Assembly (NCBI RefSeq): GCF_037392515.1
Contig: NC_090288.1
Coordinates: 11,019,969-11,083,968, forward strand
Origin: Haliotis asinina
Lineage: Eukaryota > Mollusca > Gastropoda > Lepetellida > Haliotidae
Direction: 5' to 3'
DNA length: 64,000 nt
Shown here: positions 8,251 through 20,600 of the stretch, piece by piece
Layout of the letters: each line of letters opens with the position of its first letter
How positions within the stretch are numbered: the stretch's first letter is position 1
Program-made: the position numbers and the translations under genes
Notes under the pieces: generated by a model
Told to the model about the DNA's origin: nothing
The model's database searches: none
What the model saw: the letters and a program-made list of their open reading frames with translations, nothing else

Positions 8251-8470
8251 TTAGACGTCATCATTCCAAGGAATATTAATTTCAGCCCCATCTTCTGGCT
8301 CCCTGTTTCGCTTGGCCTGGTGCTTCTCTTTTTGTTCATTATCTTCTTTTTTCGGGTAATGCTGCTTTTTACTTGTTATCTATTCATTCATATTTGCATT
8401 ACCCGCATTTTCATCCCAGCCACCATCATCAAAGCTCTCCCCTTCGTCTACTTCTCCACTGGCTTCTTCC
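8251..8470 (-). other. Likely displaced C-terminal coding sequence of the stathmin-like gene
   Basis: Past the exon 2 helix, the neighbouring frame (offset by two) is open, strongly acidic and protein-like: VDEGESFDDGGWDENAG. After one TAG it continues in the same frame to a second stop at 8251-8253, ending AEINIPWNDDV. The helix frame itself stops at 8448 in a GA-rich stretch. This suggests an indel, an assembly error or an unrecognised splice near 8450-8475. The TAG remains unexplained, because the only intron that would remove it is about 41 bp. Confidence 0.4.
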
Positions 8471-9063
8471 TCTTCGCCGCCCGATCTTCCTCCAGCTTCT
8501 TCAGTTTCTCCTCCCTCATCTGGAGCTGATGTTCCGCCCTCATTTTCTTCAGGAACAGGCGACGTTTCTTCTCGTCCTTGACAGCTTTATGCTTGATTTC
8601 TCTGTCCAGTTGTTTCCTCTGGACTTGATCCACTAACCTGTAAACAAAGCATACAGAAGTTAGATCAATATCAAGAGCAATATAAGTGTCCTTTAGTATT
8701 TTTAGACCTTTCGTCACAAATATGTTACCTGTTCATTCGGAACTGATCAGCCTTCTGTCTCCTCCTCTCAGCTGTATAGAAGCATCGCACTGGGATTTGC
8801 TCCAGACGTCGGGGAGCTTTGCCACGGGGAACAACCCCGTCCACAGCGGGGACAGAGAAGGCCACTCCGCTGGACTGACGGTCGGGGACCAAACCCTCAT
8901 CTCGGAGCTGTTGGAGAATCTCCTCCCCTGACAGACGGGGTGTGGGCCGTGTCACCTGACTCTTGGCGTAGTACAGCTCGTGAGGACAGTTTATCTTGCC
9001 TGTCAGAGCCTCCTCGGGAGATGTCTGCTTGATAGGAATAACCTTGGTCTGTTTGCAACCCAT
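8448..9063 (-). CDS. Stathmin-domain-like protein (STMND1-like), two exons
   Basis: Exon 1 is 8729-9063 and exon 2 runs from 8637 to the stop at 8448. The 91-bp intron has GT at 8728 and AG at 8638, and the junction is in frame. The product would be 174 residues. I chose the ATG at 9061-9063 (AAAATGGG), four codons before KVIP, because it gives an MGC N-terminus suited to myristoylation and palmitoylation; the upstream ATG at 9111 has no such logic. EEILQQLRDEGLV, GVAFSV and GKAPRRLEQI match in order and spacing what I recall of stathmin domain-containing protein 1. A long charged helix follows (DEKKRRLFLKKMRAEHQ onward). Stathmin domains bind tubulin, but binding here is unproven. The C-terminal end is uncertain, see the entry at 8251-8470. 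Confidence 0.55.
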
Positions 9064-9133
9064 TTTAAACAATAATCTATGGCCTTTATAACATGCACGG
9101 CCAGTCTCCACGAATCTGGACGAGACAATAACA

Positions 9134-9157
9134 TGACGTCATAATATCGTGACGTCA
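9134..9157. promoter_or_regulatory. Two perfect CRE palindromes upstream of the stathmin-like gene
   Basis: TGACGTCA occurs at 9134-9141 and again at 9150-9157, 16 bp apart start to start, 71-94 bases upstream of the ATG at 9063. This is the full consensus for CREB/ATF bZIP factors. The pair suggests cAMP- or calcium-responsive transcription. The region is otherwise CpG-containing and probably the core promoter. Confidence 0.6.
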
Positions 9158-10223
9158 CTGACGAGGCCCTTACCATTTCAACTGGTTGCAAGCTCCCTTA
9201 GCGCGTCAACCTACGCAAAGGTTATTATATTAACGTATGAGAGACGGGACCTAGTTTATTTCCCATTCTGAACTTTCGTTCACAGAAAGGGGAGAAACGG
9301 GCGGAATATCTATTCATTTTATTAATTCCTATACTTAGTGCCTCCTCAGGAAATGGTTTTATACTTTATTTTAAATTAAAATGTTCTGTCCATCGGTTTA
9401 CACACACCAATGCATAAACAAAAGTAGGGTTTGATCATGGACCTTTTTGGACGTTGCCGTCTTTTCCCATCATGATCAATTTTCAAAATTCCATTCTTAT
9501 TGTATTATTTTCTATGATCAATCATCAACTGATGGCAACTACTTCTGTAACATTTGTTTTGGTGTGAAAAAAAATACTGGCAAATGTAATCGGAATATTA
9601 AACTCATTTTGAAATAAATATCATGTATATTAGAGTAATTAAATTTACTTTACAATGATACACAGACAAACGGTCAATATGAAAAAAAAATTTATCACTT
9701 TTGCTAGAAAGTATTATCTCTGAATTGAAGAGTCACAGTGAGCTGAGAGATTCAGAAACTCTGCAGATCTAGAGATACTTTATTTCGGGTGTTTGCATTA
9801 CGAAAGGTGTTAGGTAGAAATGAACATCGCGTTTTTTCAGGGACTATAAGGCGCCTATGATAGGTTGGATACTGAGATTATCGCACAGACGTACATCTAT
9901 ATAAGGTTAAACGAAACGTATTAAAATGGTTCGCAATTTCACAAGTTCTACAAAGTTAACGCTGTGTGAGAATTGAGCTCACACGGCTCTGGACCAAACT
10001 ATCTGAAAATTAGGCAGAGATGTAGAATACTCAATTTCAAGTCGGATGGTGTACATATAACTGCCAATGAACATACGATTTTAGAAAAAAAACCGCTATA
10101 TCTTTTACGTCCAGTTACAGAGACTTTCTCCACTTTCCAATGCTTACTGATAAAACTTTTGTGGGCAAGGCTGAATATATTTTACAGCCGTTTCAGTCAG
10201 TTCTAGAATTCCGATAGCGCAGC
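9158..10223. other. Intergenic, nothing recognised
   Basis: AT-rich sequence with no open frame over 80 codons, no repeat family member and no RNA gene that I can identify. Confidence 0.4.
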
Positions 10224-10365
10224 GTGGTTGGTGGGTCAGAGCAAGTTCAGTTTTACCCCGCTTTTACCTACAGTCCAGCAACATCGCGACGAGATACCCA
10301 TATGAGGAATCGAACCCGTGGCCTCTGCATGACGGGGGAGAACGCCTTAACCACACGGATACTCC
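10224..10365 (-). mobile_element. SINE family A, minus strand, partial
   Basis: Reverse-strand B box (GGAATCGAACCC on the plus strand) and A-box region (CGCCTTAACCACACGGAT). The tail side, GTTTTACCCCGCTTTTA, is diverged. Confidence 0.65.
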
Positions 10366-10403
10366 AGAGACTAAGTTTACTTTACTTTAATCTGCATGGC
10401 CAT

Positions 10404-10460
10404 CGACACTCATCATCATCATCATCATCATCAAAATCATCATCATCATCAAAATCCACA
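10404..10460. repeat. CAT/TCA trinucleotide microsatellite
   Basis: Imperfect (CAT)n interrupted by CAAAAT. The poly-Asp run in the reverse-strand open frame is an artefact of this repeat. Confidence 0.9.
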
Positions 10461-10484
10461 TTAAGAACCACCCGTCCATCTCTA

Positions 10485-10575
10485 TTGTGTGGTGTGAAGT
10501 CCATTTCTGATAATCCCGCCATGATATTGCTGGAATATTGCCAAAACAGTGTAAAACTAAACTCACTCACTCTTC
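10485..10575 (+). mobile_element. SINE family A, 3' half
   Basis: Shows GAAGTCCATTTCTGAT and CATGATATTGCTGGAATATT, and ends in AAACTCACTCACTC, the tail typical of the family. Confidence 0.7.
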
Positions 10576-10589
10576 TGGTCCTGGCTGAG

Positions 10590-11642
10590 GATCTGAGCCT
10601 GAAAATATCAACAAAGACTGAGCGATGGTAGCACACACATGGCAGCACACATATGGCTGGAGGTCCCTATGAGGGAGAAAGTTGAAAACCAGCTCCAACA
10701 AAGGGGTCATTCAGAGGAAACGTTTAATGCACCAATCACAACAAAAGTCAAAATCCACATCAGTCCTATCTGGTATGATTTTATTAGTAAAATATAGTCC
10801 AATAACAAACTTAACACATAAAAATCTGGTTCAATATTCCGAGTAGCTAAGTAGGAGATAGCCATTCTGTTTAAACATAAATCCATAGTCTGGTTTTATT
10901 GTGGAAGATATTATACTGCAGCACTGGGACATCAAGTGTGATGCTGCTGCTAGATCCACAAAGCATTTGGAGCACTACTTCATTATCCTATCATAAATAA
11001 ACTTGACAATTACAATAGCTATTTTGTTCATATGACCAGAGACCATATGACCAGGTCCAAGTCTCTGTGTGTGGCTGCTTGTACAAGCCCAGACGTAAGC
11101 TGGGTTTACAGTTTTAGCTTACTGTGATACCATAAGCATGAATACCCCCTCAGGCACATTACACTGACTCCAAACAGCCCAGTCTTTGTTGAACCCATTA
11201 ATGCTGAGCGCCAGGCAGGGACCAACAAGTACCACATTCAATGTCTTTTGGTATGATGCGACCGGAGATCAAACCCAAGACCTTCCCCTCTCCAGACAGA
11301 TGCTTTCACCAATACACCTTGATCGGCAGTCAGATAATGCTACAAACTCTTTGTGGACTGGGTCACTGATAGTACATGCAAACTTTACTGAAATGATGAC
11401 CAAGACAACCTTATCAGTTGGTATTATCTGGTTGCCAGGGATACAAGGAAAATAAAATTATTTCCCAAATCCATATTTCAGTCCTTTTGTCAATCAAGGA
11501 AAACATCATTTGCTGAAATGTCTGTGTAAATATTCAGAACAATTTCTTTCTTTACACTCTACATCAAAACAAATAAAATATATCCTAATATTTAGTATTT
11601 GAAAACATTCAAATTACTGGTATTTCCTGTCAATGATTGAAG
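10590..11642. other. 3' flank of the dehydrogenase gene with a possible diverged tRNA-like repeat
   Basis: Candidate AATAAA signals on the minus strand are at 10895-10900 and 10779-10784, 740-860 bases past the dehydrogenase stop. 11205-11330 contains GGAGATCAAACCCAAGACCT, resembling a reversed tRNA B-box region of another SINE family. Nothing else was seen. Confidence 0.35.
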
Positions 11643-14600
11643 TCAATATCCTTTATTCCAGTCAACCTGGTATTTTAAGGGACTTCCCTCACTAAACAGT
11701 TGATAGTTCTGGACAAATCCTTCTGCTATCTGAAAAACAACATAAGTAGGTTAACATATATCTTGATCTACTAGTCTGGATCATCAAAAGTTTGGGGGTA
11801 TATCTTTTTATGAAACTGCATGTTCATTCTGAGAGAAGCAGTACAAAAATATACTCTGGATCTATCATGTAATGTGTGGGGATACAGTTGAAGCCTCGTC
11901 TGTCTTTCCATCCTTTTCTAGTTGTACTCCTGAAACAAAGCCCATCCCTTTCTTTTGCGGCCAACTGAAAACCATTTCCATGCACATCAAAGTAATAAAT
12001 ATGACCAAACTCTGTAAATAGCAAAAGGCACCACTTTAGATTCTGTCTTATGTATCTACCAATATTTGTTGAAAAATATTTATTGGTTTTTGTGTTATGC
12101 TTCGGAAAACAAAATAATTATGGATGGGCAGACAGACAAAACATCGACTAACAGCAAGATACCTTTTCAGACAAGCATGGATTGTTGGAAACAAGTTATA
12201 ATCCATATCTACCCCCGCAGTAATGTTGCTGGAATATTGCTGAAATGATCATAAAACCTCACTCAGTCTAATCCAGATCTACAAGGTCAACCATACCTGT
12301 GTGTCTAGACTTGGACCAGAGACGTGAGGGGAGACAGTTACGTTTGGCATAGTCCACAGTGGACTACCTTCAGGAAGAGGTTCTTTAACAAACACGTCCA
12401 GTACTGCTCCGCTGAGCCAACCTTGGTTGAGAGCATTGATGAGACTATCTTCGTCTATGATGTCACCACGACCCACGTTGATGAGGACACTTTTCTGTTA
12501 CAATTTTACAGAAAAATTAATGCTTAAAATAGAAGCAAAAAATTAATCTACATTAATAATAACTAAACACATTGACAACAGCATATAGTTGCTGCACACC
12601 GTCTTCAATATCTTGAGGGAATACGTTCCGATGAATCTCCACTATACCCTGGATGCATCTACTGGTCATGATTTTACCATATTAATTCCCTTGGCTGGCT
12701 CCACATTCTCACAGTAGTCAATCAGCAAAGCCACAGTTACAACCAAGTTTGACAGTTTCAACAATGATAGTGGTTGCAACTCCAAATGTTTGATCGGAGT
12801 GCAACTCAGATTCGGGTAAAATCAGGTCTGAAACTTTTAAAAAATATATGCAAGAACTCCTTCTACTTCTTTCAGAGAACCTCTGCATGATTTGTGTTGC
12901 CAAGTTTAATCGGTTGGAAAATTGAAAAGCAAAAGTGAATTGTGATTGGTACTCTCAACTTCCCAGTGTAGACACCTGATTGGATAAAAAGCTAGCCAAA
13001 GGAGGTAATAAATTTATTGGGCCATAGATGCATCCAGGGTATAGTGGAGACTTATCAGAACACATACCCTGGAGATGTCAAGGATTGCTGCACATTTGCC
13101 CAACATGCAAATAGCATCATTTCTAGAAAAAAACAGCTTACTGAAACAGTCACTTGAATTTAATTATTTACACAACTTAGGAGCTACAGACAAGATATGT
13201 TGGTCTTCAGACAGCAGCTTTAAAAACTGGCTGCGACAGCACACATCATACCTCCCCAGACATGAGATTCCAGGTGAGTGGGGCAACAGTTACATTACTC
13301 ACCCTCTAGGCCCAACACATCAAGACCTCCCCAGCCAGAAGGTTCAGGGTGAGAGGGCAACAGTTACATGACTCACTCTCTTGGTGCAACACATCACACC
13401 TCCCCAGACAGAAGATTCCGGGTAAGTGGGGCAACAGTTACATGACTTACCCTCTGGGCACAACACATCAGGACCTCCCCAGACAGAAGGTTCTGGGTGA
13501 GTGAAGCAAAAGTTGCAACAAGACTTACCCTTGGGGCACAACACTCAAGGACCTTGCCTGACAGAAGGTTCCGGGTGAGTGGGGTGCTGGGGAGGATGTT
13601 GCAGATGTAGTCACAGTGAGATAGCAGATCAGAGAGGTCATCTGGACACCTGGAAATGGAACACATTCTAAAGTTAGTATACCAGTGATTGATGACATTG
13701 AACATCGTCATCACATAAACACCAGTATGTATGCTGTGCATATCAAGTCTCTCACTGTCCTGAACAACATTACCTCCCCTTTCACCCAGTCCCTTCTGCA
13801 AAGTGAAAACCCAAAATGAAACAAATCTAGAATTCTTTCCGAATCTCTGAGCTCGCTCACACGCCTTTACAAATTGAACAGTCTTATTTGTTGTGTGTTG
13901 TTTCTAGCAACGTTATATATTTTCAGACTGAATATTAACTGTGTACATGACAGTAGAGGCTATACCTATACCGTCTTTATACATTTCCACTCCATTAAAG
14001 CAAAAACATGAATTTTTGATCAAATTTAACAGGTATATGGATAAAGCAGCATTTGACACTCTACCACAAAACTATCTCCAAACCAGAACGCATCTGCCTC
14101 CCGAGAGTCATTGTAAGTTCATGTGATGTTGCTGACCGACTGCTTGCAAAGAGCTGCCCAGTTAAGTAACTCACCAAATATATTATACACAATATACACA
14201 ATAGCAGTTCGCTTACGTCCATGGAAAATACGATTTTACTTGGCCTTTATTCTGTGCTATGTAAAAGTTACTATATCGCAGGTGTCTCATAACGCAGGTG
14301 ACCCCATGACCCATGTTACTGCAAGGGGTGACTCTACATTATCCGCTCTGGGCCTATGTGGATTGAATAAACATGCTAACCACTTAAACAAATATATGTT
14401 CCTGTAGACGACATACCTGAATTCATCGATGTACTGGTAAGTTTTCTTCTGCCCTGTAGCCATCCCCCATACCGTCATTCCCATTGCCTTACACATTCGG
14501 GAAACTGGAAAGAAATGTTGGTTAAAACATGGCTTTGGTTAATGGCAATCGCTCATGCTTTTCTACAAGTTATTTCTTTATTGTTAAACACAGCAATAAT

Positions 14601-17600
14601 CCAGCTATATGTCAGCAGTTTGGACATAATCGAGCTTGGACCAGACGATCCAGTGATGGACAGCATGAGCAACTGGGATACAGCCAAATCACTGAGCCTG
14701 AAAAAACGATCCCATAGCTGCTAAAGATTCTAATCCAGATCTTCACATTCAGGTTAAATGACATACAAAAGTGTGAACTTGGTATTAATTATTTCAGATC
14801 TCTGATAACAATATTAATCATGTAAATCTAAAATTCTGTTATTCTAAAATGCAGAGCAGAGACAATATCAGCTGCAACATATAAAACTCTTAGCTAGAAA
14901 AATATCAAGTTCCAACAAATGGAGAAATTGATTAACATAATTTGGAATGACTCTCTTAAAGTCCAATTATACTCATTGTAAATGAAGATATAATCATAAA
15001 TCATCACTCATAACATCACAGGTTCAAAATGTTTTTTAAAAGCTATAGGGCAAGTGACTTTAAGCAAGTAGCTTGTCCTGACTAATTTTTCACTTGCCCT
15101 GACATTATAATGATGTAATTATGCAAGAATAAATCAACATGGTATTTGATGTTAATGTTTACTAGACTACACGATAAGTGATAAACCACATTGAAAGACA
15201 AACTCTACTTTAATATCACAGTGAAATTAAATGTCTACATTTTGAGCAGATACGAAATAAAATCCAGGTTTATTTGTTTTTTGAAACCATAAGTGGAAAT
15301 TATCTAGTAGCCCACAGAAAATTAAGATACCATTATTTGATTGCCCAAAATGAAAAGTGACATATCCTGGGCATCAGGCAATGGGATTTTTTAACCCCTG
15401 AACACGGAGTCCATACCTGCTTCTGTCACAGAGTCACATGACAGACACAAGGCCAATGGAATATGAGAGAATACTGAATATGAATGTTAAAGAAGTGCTA
15501 CAGCTACATATAACAAATGGGCTACATTGGAAAAAGTCATATTTATGGTATTAACCTTATCATATATGGAAGTAATCAGTAGTTGACCCAACACATCACC
15601 AGTATACATTCAGCTCTGTGCTGTCAAAGTGTCATGACAAAATTCAGATTAATCAAATATACTGACCACCAAATGAAATGCAACTCTGGCTTTTTGTCAA
15701 GTTTTTAAATAGAAGACATAAACATGAACGCTTACTTTTATGAGATTTTGTTTTTTAAACTTGTGTTGCTAATGCTGTTCAGTAGATTTGTCTGTTTCTT
15801 AGAATATGCAAATGAGGGTGTGGCAGGGATGGGAGCAAGAGGCTGATTACATGAGGGTGAGAACACTGTCACATGATCATGTGAGTGTAAGGGGGAGAAT
15901 CTGGTATGAGGATGCTGGGATGCATATCTGAGGATATATGTGAGGATTATATATAACAGGTGGTATGAAGCACGTGCTGTGCAAACCCTATATGAGAACA
16001 AAAGATACAGATAACATTTTGGGTCACTGAATTGTGTGCTCTCTTGTGTTCATTACCCACCTCACTAAAACTCAGTTGGTTATTTTGTAAAATTATGATA
16101 AAGCATAAAAGTTGGTTCACGTGTTTGTCTTTCATAACTGATCTGTAATATGAGACACAATAAAAACGACTGAAAGTTGCCAGGTTCACATGTTGAAACA
16201 GAATCTCTAAATCAGGGATGAGAATGGAAATTTTCATTTACAGCTGAAAACTAGTCGGAGGTTTGGGGGCAACTGGCCCCCAGCCAGGTCCAGGGCGGAG
16301 CCTGGTCGGGGGCCCAGGGGGGCGAAGCCCCCCGGAAGCTCCTGGGATTTTGGCATTTTACACACTAAATATAGCTTCTAAAATCAATATTAACACTGTA
16401 TATATATTTAGACGTTTCAGAAAAATGACCCTGGGGATGTAAAAAAACGCGGATTTCCGCGGATCCGCGGAAATTTCTCATCCCTGCTAAATATACCTCA
16501 GTTATTAGGGAAAGCTAAAAATGCACATTTCTTAGTATACTCATATAAGACCAAATCTTTCATTACGAAAAACAGACTCAATAGGAATTGTATTTTTGCA
16601 CAAATATTTGTGTAATTTATCAAGATATGCTGCCTATCCGTGCCAGTTGGGAAGAAAGTAATGAAAGTAAAGGTCATAGTTTAAGATGAAGTTAAATGTC
16701 AACAAAAACATGTCAACCTCTGTTGATATCATGCTCTGTAGTTGTCCAAACACACAAATATTTTCAAGACTCACTTTGACCTTGACAATGTCCTAGTGTA
16801 TGAAATACACAAAAATAGTAATAAAGAAATTGCTTACTGAAAAACATTCAAGGGAAGACGTGAAAGACTGTGAAAAGTGAACAAAACCCAGTGAACCATT
16901 CTTGAGATATCTTACTGACAATCTTAACCTGCAGTTTAATATGCTGAAATCTTCAAGCTGTCTCAACTTGAAGTGAAGTGACCTTAAACATGTCACCAAT
17001 ATCGACTGGGCCCTGCTCTTTGGTTCTTGAGATATCCAACTAACAATCTTAACATGCAGGTTAACACACTGAAATCTTCAAAGTGCCTCCATGACCTTGA
17101 AATGATGATCATTTTCACTAAACCTGACTGCCACCTTTCCCATACCAGGATGAACCTAGGAACCAAATACGAAAAGAATCTAGTCAACGGGTCTTATTTC
17201 AATTTGTACGTACCCACAGATGGACAGAGTATAATACTATATCCCTCACTTCAGCTAAATACACAGTGGGGGATGATAAAACAGGCCGCTATGCAGGTCT
17301 GATAAAGGGGGATAAAATACAACAGCCTGCTATGCAGGTTTGGTATTAGGGAGATCAAATAGAATGGGCTGGTATGGAGATCTGATATAAGGGGAATGAC
17401 ATAAAATAGGCTGATATCCAGGTCTGGTATAAGATTGATAAAGCAAAACAGACTGGTATGCAGGTCTGACATAAGAGGGTTCAAATGAAACAGGCTGGTA
17501 TGCAGGTCTGGTATAAGGAGGATCAAATAAAATTGGCTGGTATGAGGAAGTTGGCAAGATGAGATGGTATTCTGGGCTTGTGTGAGGGGCTGGTATGCAA

Positions 17601-20600
17601 GTGTCTGGTGAAGTTTGGTGCACAGGCTATAACACAGGCATGCCCTTTATTTTACAACATTCACAAAATATCTACCACAACACAAATCATGCAGCACCAT
17701 TATCACCTTCACCAACCCCACACATACACTTCAATCCATGCACACCACAACACATCACTCAATGAGATAAAAATATCTATATATGTACATACTTTCTGTC
17801 CCAATCTGGCCAAGACCCAGTACCCCAATGGTCAAACTCGGCAAAGAGCGAAAATACTTGTAACTTCTGTGAAAGAAAATACACCGTTCTTCAAAAAAGG
17901 AGAAAACATACTGACAACCTATAAACAAACACAAGACCAGAGCTTCTCAATCGGAAGGTACGCAAAAGTCACTAGATTTGGAAATTTGGATGACAGAAAG
18001 TGATATAATCTGCTTACAATCTGTGTAATCCAAAATATGCCATTTATAATAGGTAGGGGATATTGGATTTACGAGATTGATAAAATCCAAATGATGAAGC
18101 CAAGGCAGATGCAGATGAAGACAATTTATTCCATTGCTTTGGAAACATTTCATCTGTATGGATATATATTACACTTTCTCATATGTTTTGGAATTGGCTA
18201 GTGGTATGCTTGCCAAATGGAATATCTCCCATTTCTTGAATAATATATAACACATGTTACATTTCACAACTTTCTAAAAATCATTGTATATTCATGCATC
18301 ACAATCTCCTAACAGTGAATTCGCTGCAACCATGTTGTATCAGTTGCACTATGGTGCACCTTTAGTCCTGGTGTAAACTGCAACCTCAGGATTATCACAT
18401 ATGTGATTTTACACAAAAACACATTTACACATTCTGAACATCTTACGGAGGAACAACGCCAATCACTTTGCAACTATTGAGTCAAACTACACTGACACAA
18501 AATGGAGAATGAAATTTTTGAAAGGCATTTAGAAGCTGAAGAACATGATTACATGACACATTCTATGGATAACAACTTCTTTTCATTGTCCACATGACAT
18601 TCCAGAGCCAATTCTTGCTCCTTCATCGGGTGAACAGGGATGAGACAATAGCCATAGCCAAATAAAAACATGATGAGATCATCACCATCACAGAGGCGTA
18701 TAAGGGCAAACTAGTTGTCATCATGGAGACAGAGGAATCCATGCAGTTAGTGGACCATCCGTACAAGAACCCACCAAGCCTGTCAGGGGCTAGAAGGTTA
18801 GTGGTTACAAGACTTATCCCATCGGGTACCCATTTCCTGCTGTGTGAACAGAGGCAAATTTGAACAAACTCAGTTGCCTACAGTGAGACCACATGTCATG
18901 TGCTTCACTGTGAGGCAGGACTGAAGTCCTAGAAACTCTCAGGAGTAAAGCTGCCAAACATGGTCACCCATCCAAGGACTGTCCAAGCTCCACATTTTCA
19001 AAGTTCAACTGATTCATGACCTGAAATTTGTGCACAGGATCACATGCCACCACGGAAAAATATCCGGTCAAAATCAGAATACTTGTTTGTTCCATGGGCT
19101 CAGTTTTTCACAATACAGCCCCGAATCTTGCCAAACTACTACCACCACTGGGAAAAGAAGGAAAATCCTCCATCAGTGATTACAGTACCTTTGTCAACAA
19201 AGTTAAAGATGGTCACATGGTCAGTTATCATGTCACCTTTTTACCAAGATACCACTGCAGGAAGACCTCCAAATCCTAAACAGCAAGTTACAGACTCACA
19301 CTGACCAGCTGGACACATCCCTCACCACAGACAGCATCGTAAAGTTAACTGCACCCTGTTTCCACACCTCATATGAAATGGAGAGATCGCATGTCACAAG
19401 TAACTGCAAAAATATTCTTCCAACACATAATTTGCAAATTTCAAGTCTTTATAACATTCTGAATACCAACTACAGTAATTAAAATTCATCTTTACAAGAC
19501 TGTAACATCAGTATCAACTAAAGAGCCTGTATCTGTCTCCAGGAAAGCAAGCGATTTGTCTCGACAAAGAACAGTTCCCCTTTGATAGCAGCCATAACAA
19601 TGTCACAATTGACCACACAATGACCCTATGGCCAAATAAAAATGTCATTGTGGTTCCAATTACACCTCCTCAAAATTTAGGGTGGGTAGGAATTTTTCTT
19701 ACATTTAATGACTAGTAAATTAAAAACTAATAACTAATTTATTAATGTATACTTGTTTATTTAATCAAGCCATTGCATCAGAATAATGATGTCTGTCAGT
19801 GCTAGGACAAAAAACAATGGTATGTGAAAGCTTATTCTATTCATACCACTTTAAATTAGGGTTGGGACCAGAATTCAGTATCTTCGTCTGTTATGATCAT
19901 AATACTCACGCATCCCAGATTCTTGATTCATTGCCTTTGAACATTTGTTTGAATCTTCTCTCATAAGCTATCACATGAGCAATTACATATTCCCCTATAA
20001 GCTGACCATAGCCATCACCAGTTCGAGAGAAGAGAAATTTGGGCTGCATCTGAAAGAAGAAAACCAAAATTGTACTGTCCCAAATATGCAGAACAACTTT
20101 TAACACTGCGTTTGGTATTAAACAGTACTTCAGATTTAGAAAATAGCATGATGGTTTGTCGATGGATGTAAGCACAAAGCGATGCTGGATCATTGTGGTG
20201 AAACCCTCATTATAAAAGCAAAATTAATTTTGTGATGAAACTTAATGATGTACTTATAAAGGAGCATTGTGGAAGAGAAATTATTTAACTGTTTAAAATG
20301 ATTTGGGGTATAAACGACATAAGTACCTGTTTTTCTCGAACAACAGACATGATACCCTCAACCCCTGGAAATAATTTAACAAACTTGAAACTTGCATTTG
20401 CATTTGAAAGACACATATCAAATGGAAAATTGTTTTAGATTCAGCAGATGAAGAGGTAAGCATCTATACGCCGGCTCATCATTCATTTAAAATAAAAAAT
20501 ACTTAAGGTCTTGTAGTTTAATAAATCTAAAATGTTACCAAAGATAGACACTTCACAAAAGCAAAAAGCATTGACAGTCATGTTTAATAATTGCAAAATT

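Noticed and set aside
8148..8339. Reverse ORF beginning MNKKRSTRPSE
   Set aside because: It covers the last exon region of the stathmin-like gene in another frame and less plausibly than the frame ending INIPWNDDV.
13394..13801. 135-codon reverse ORF read as one exon
   Set aside because: It runs through exon 7, intron donors and repeat copies, and upstream it includes intron 6 sequence. The phase-consistent exon is 13529-13649.
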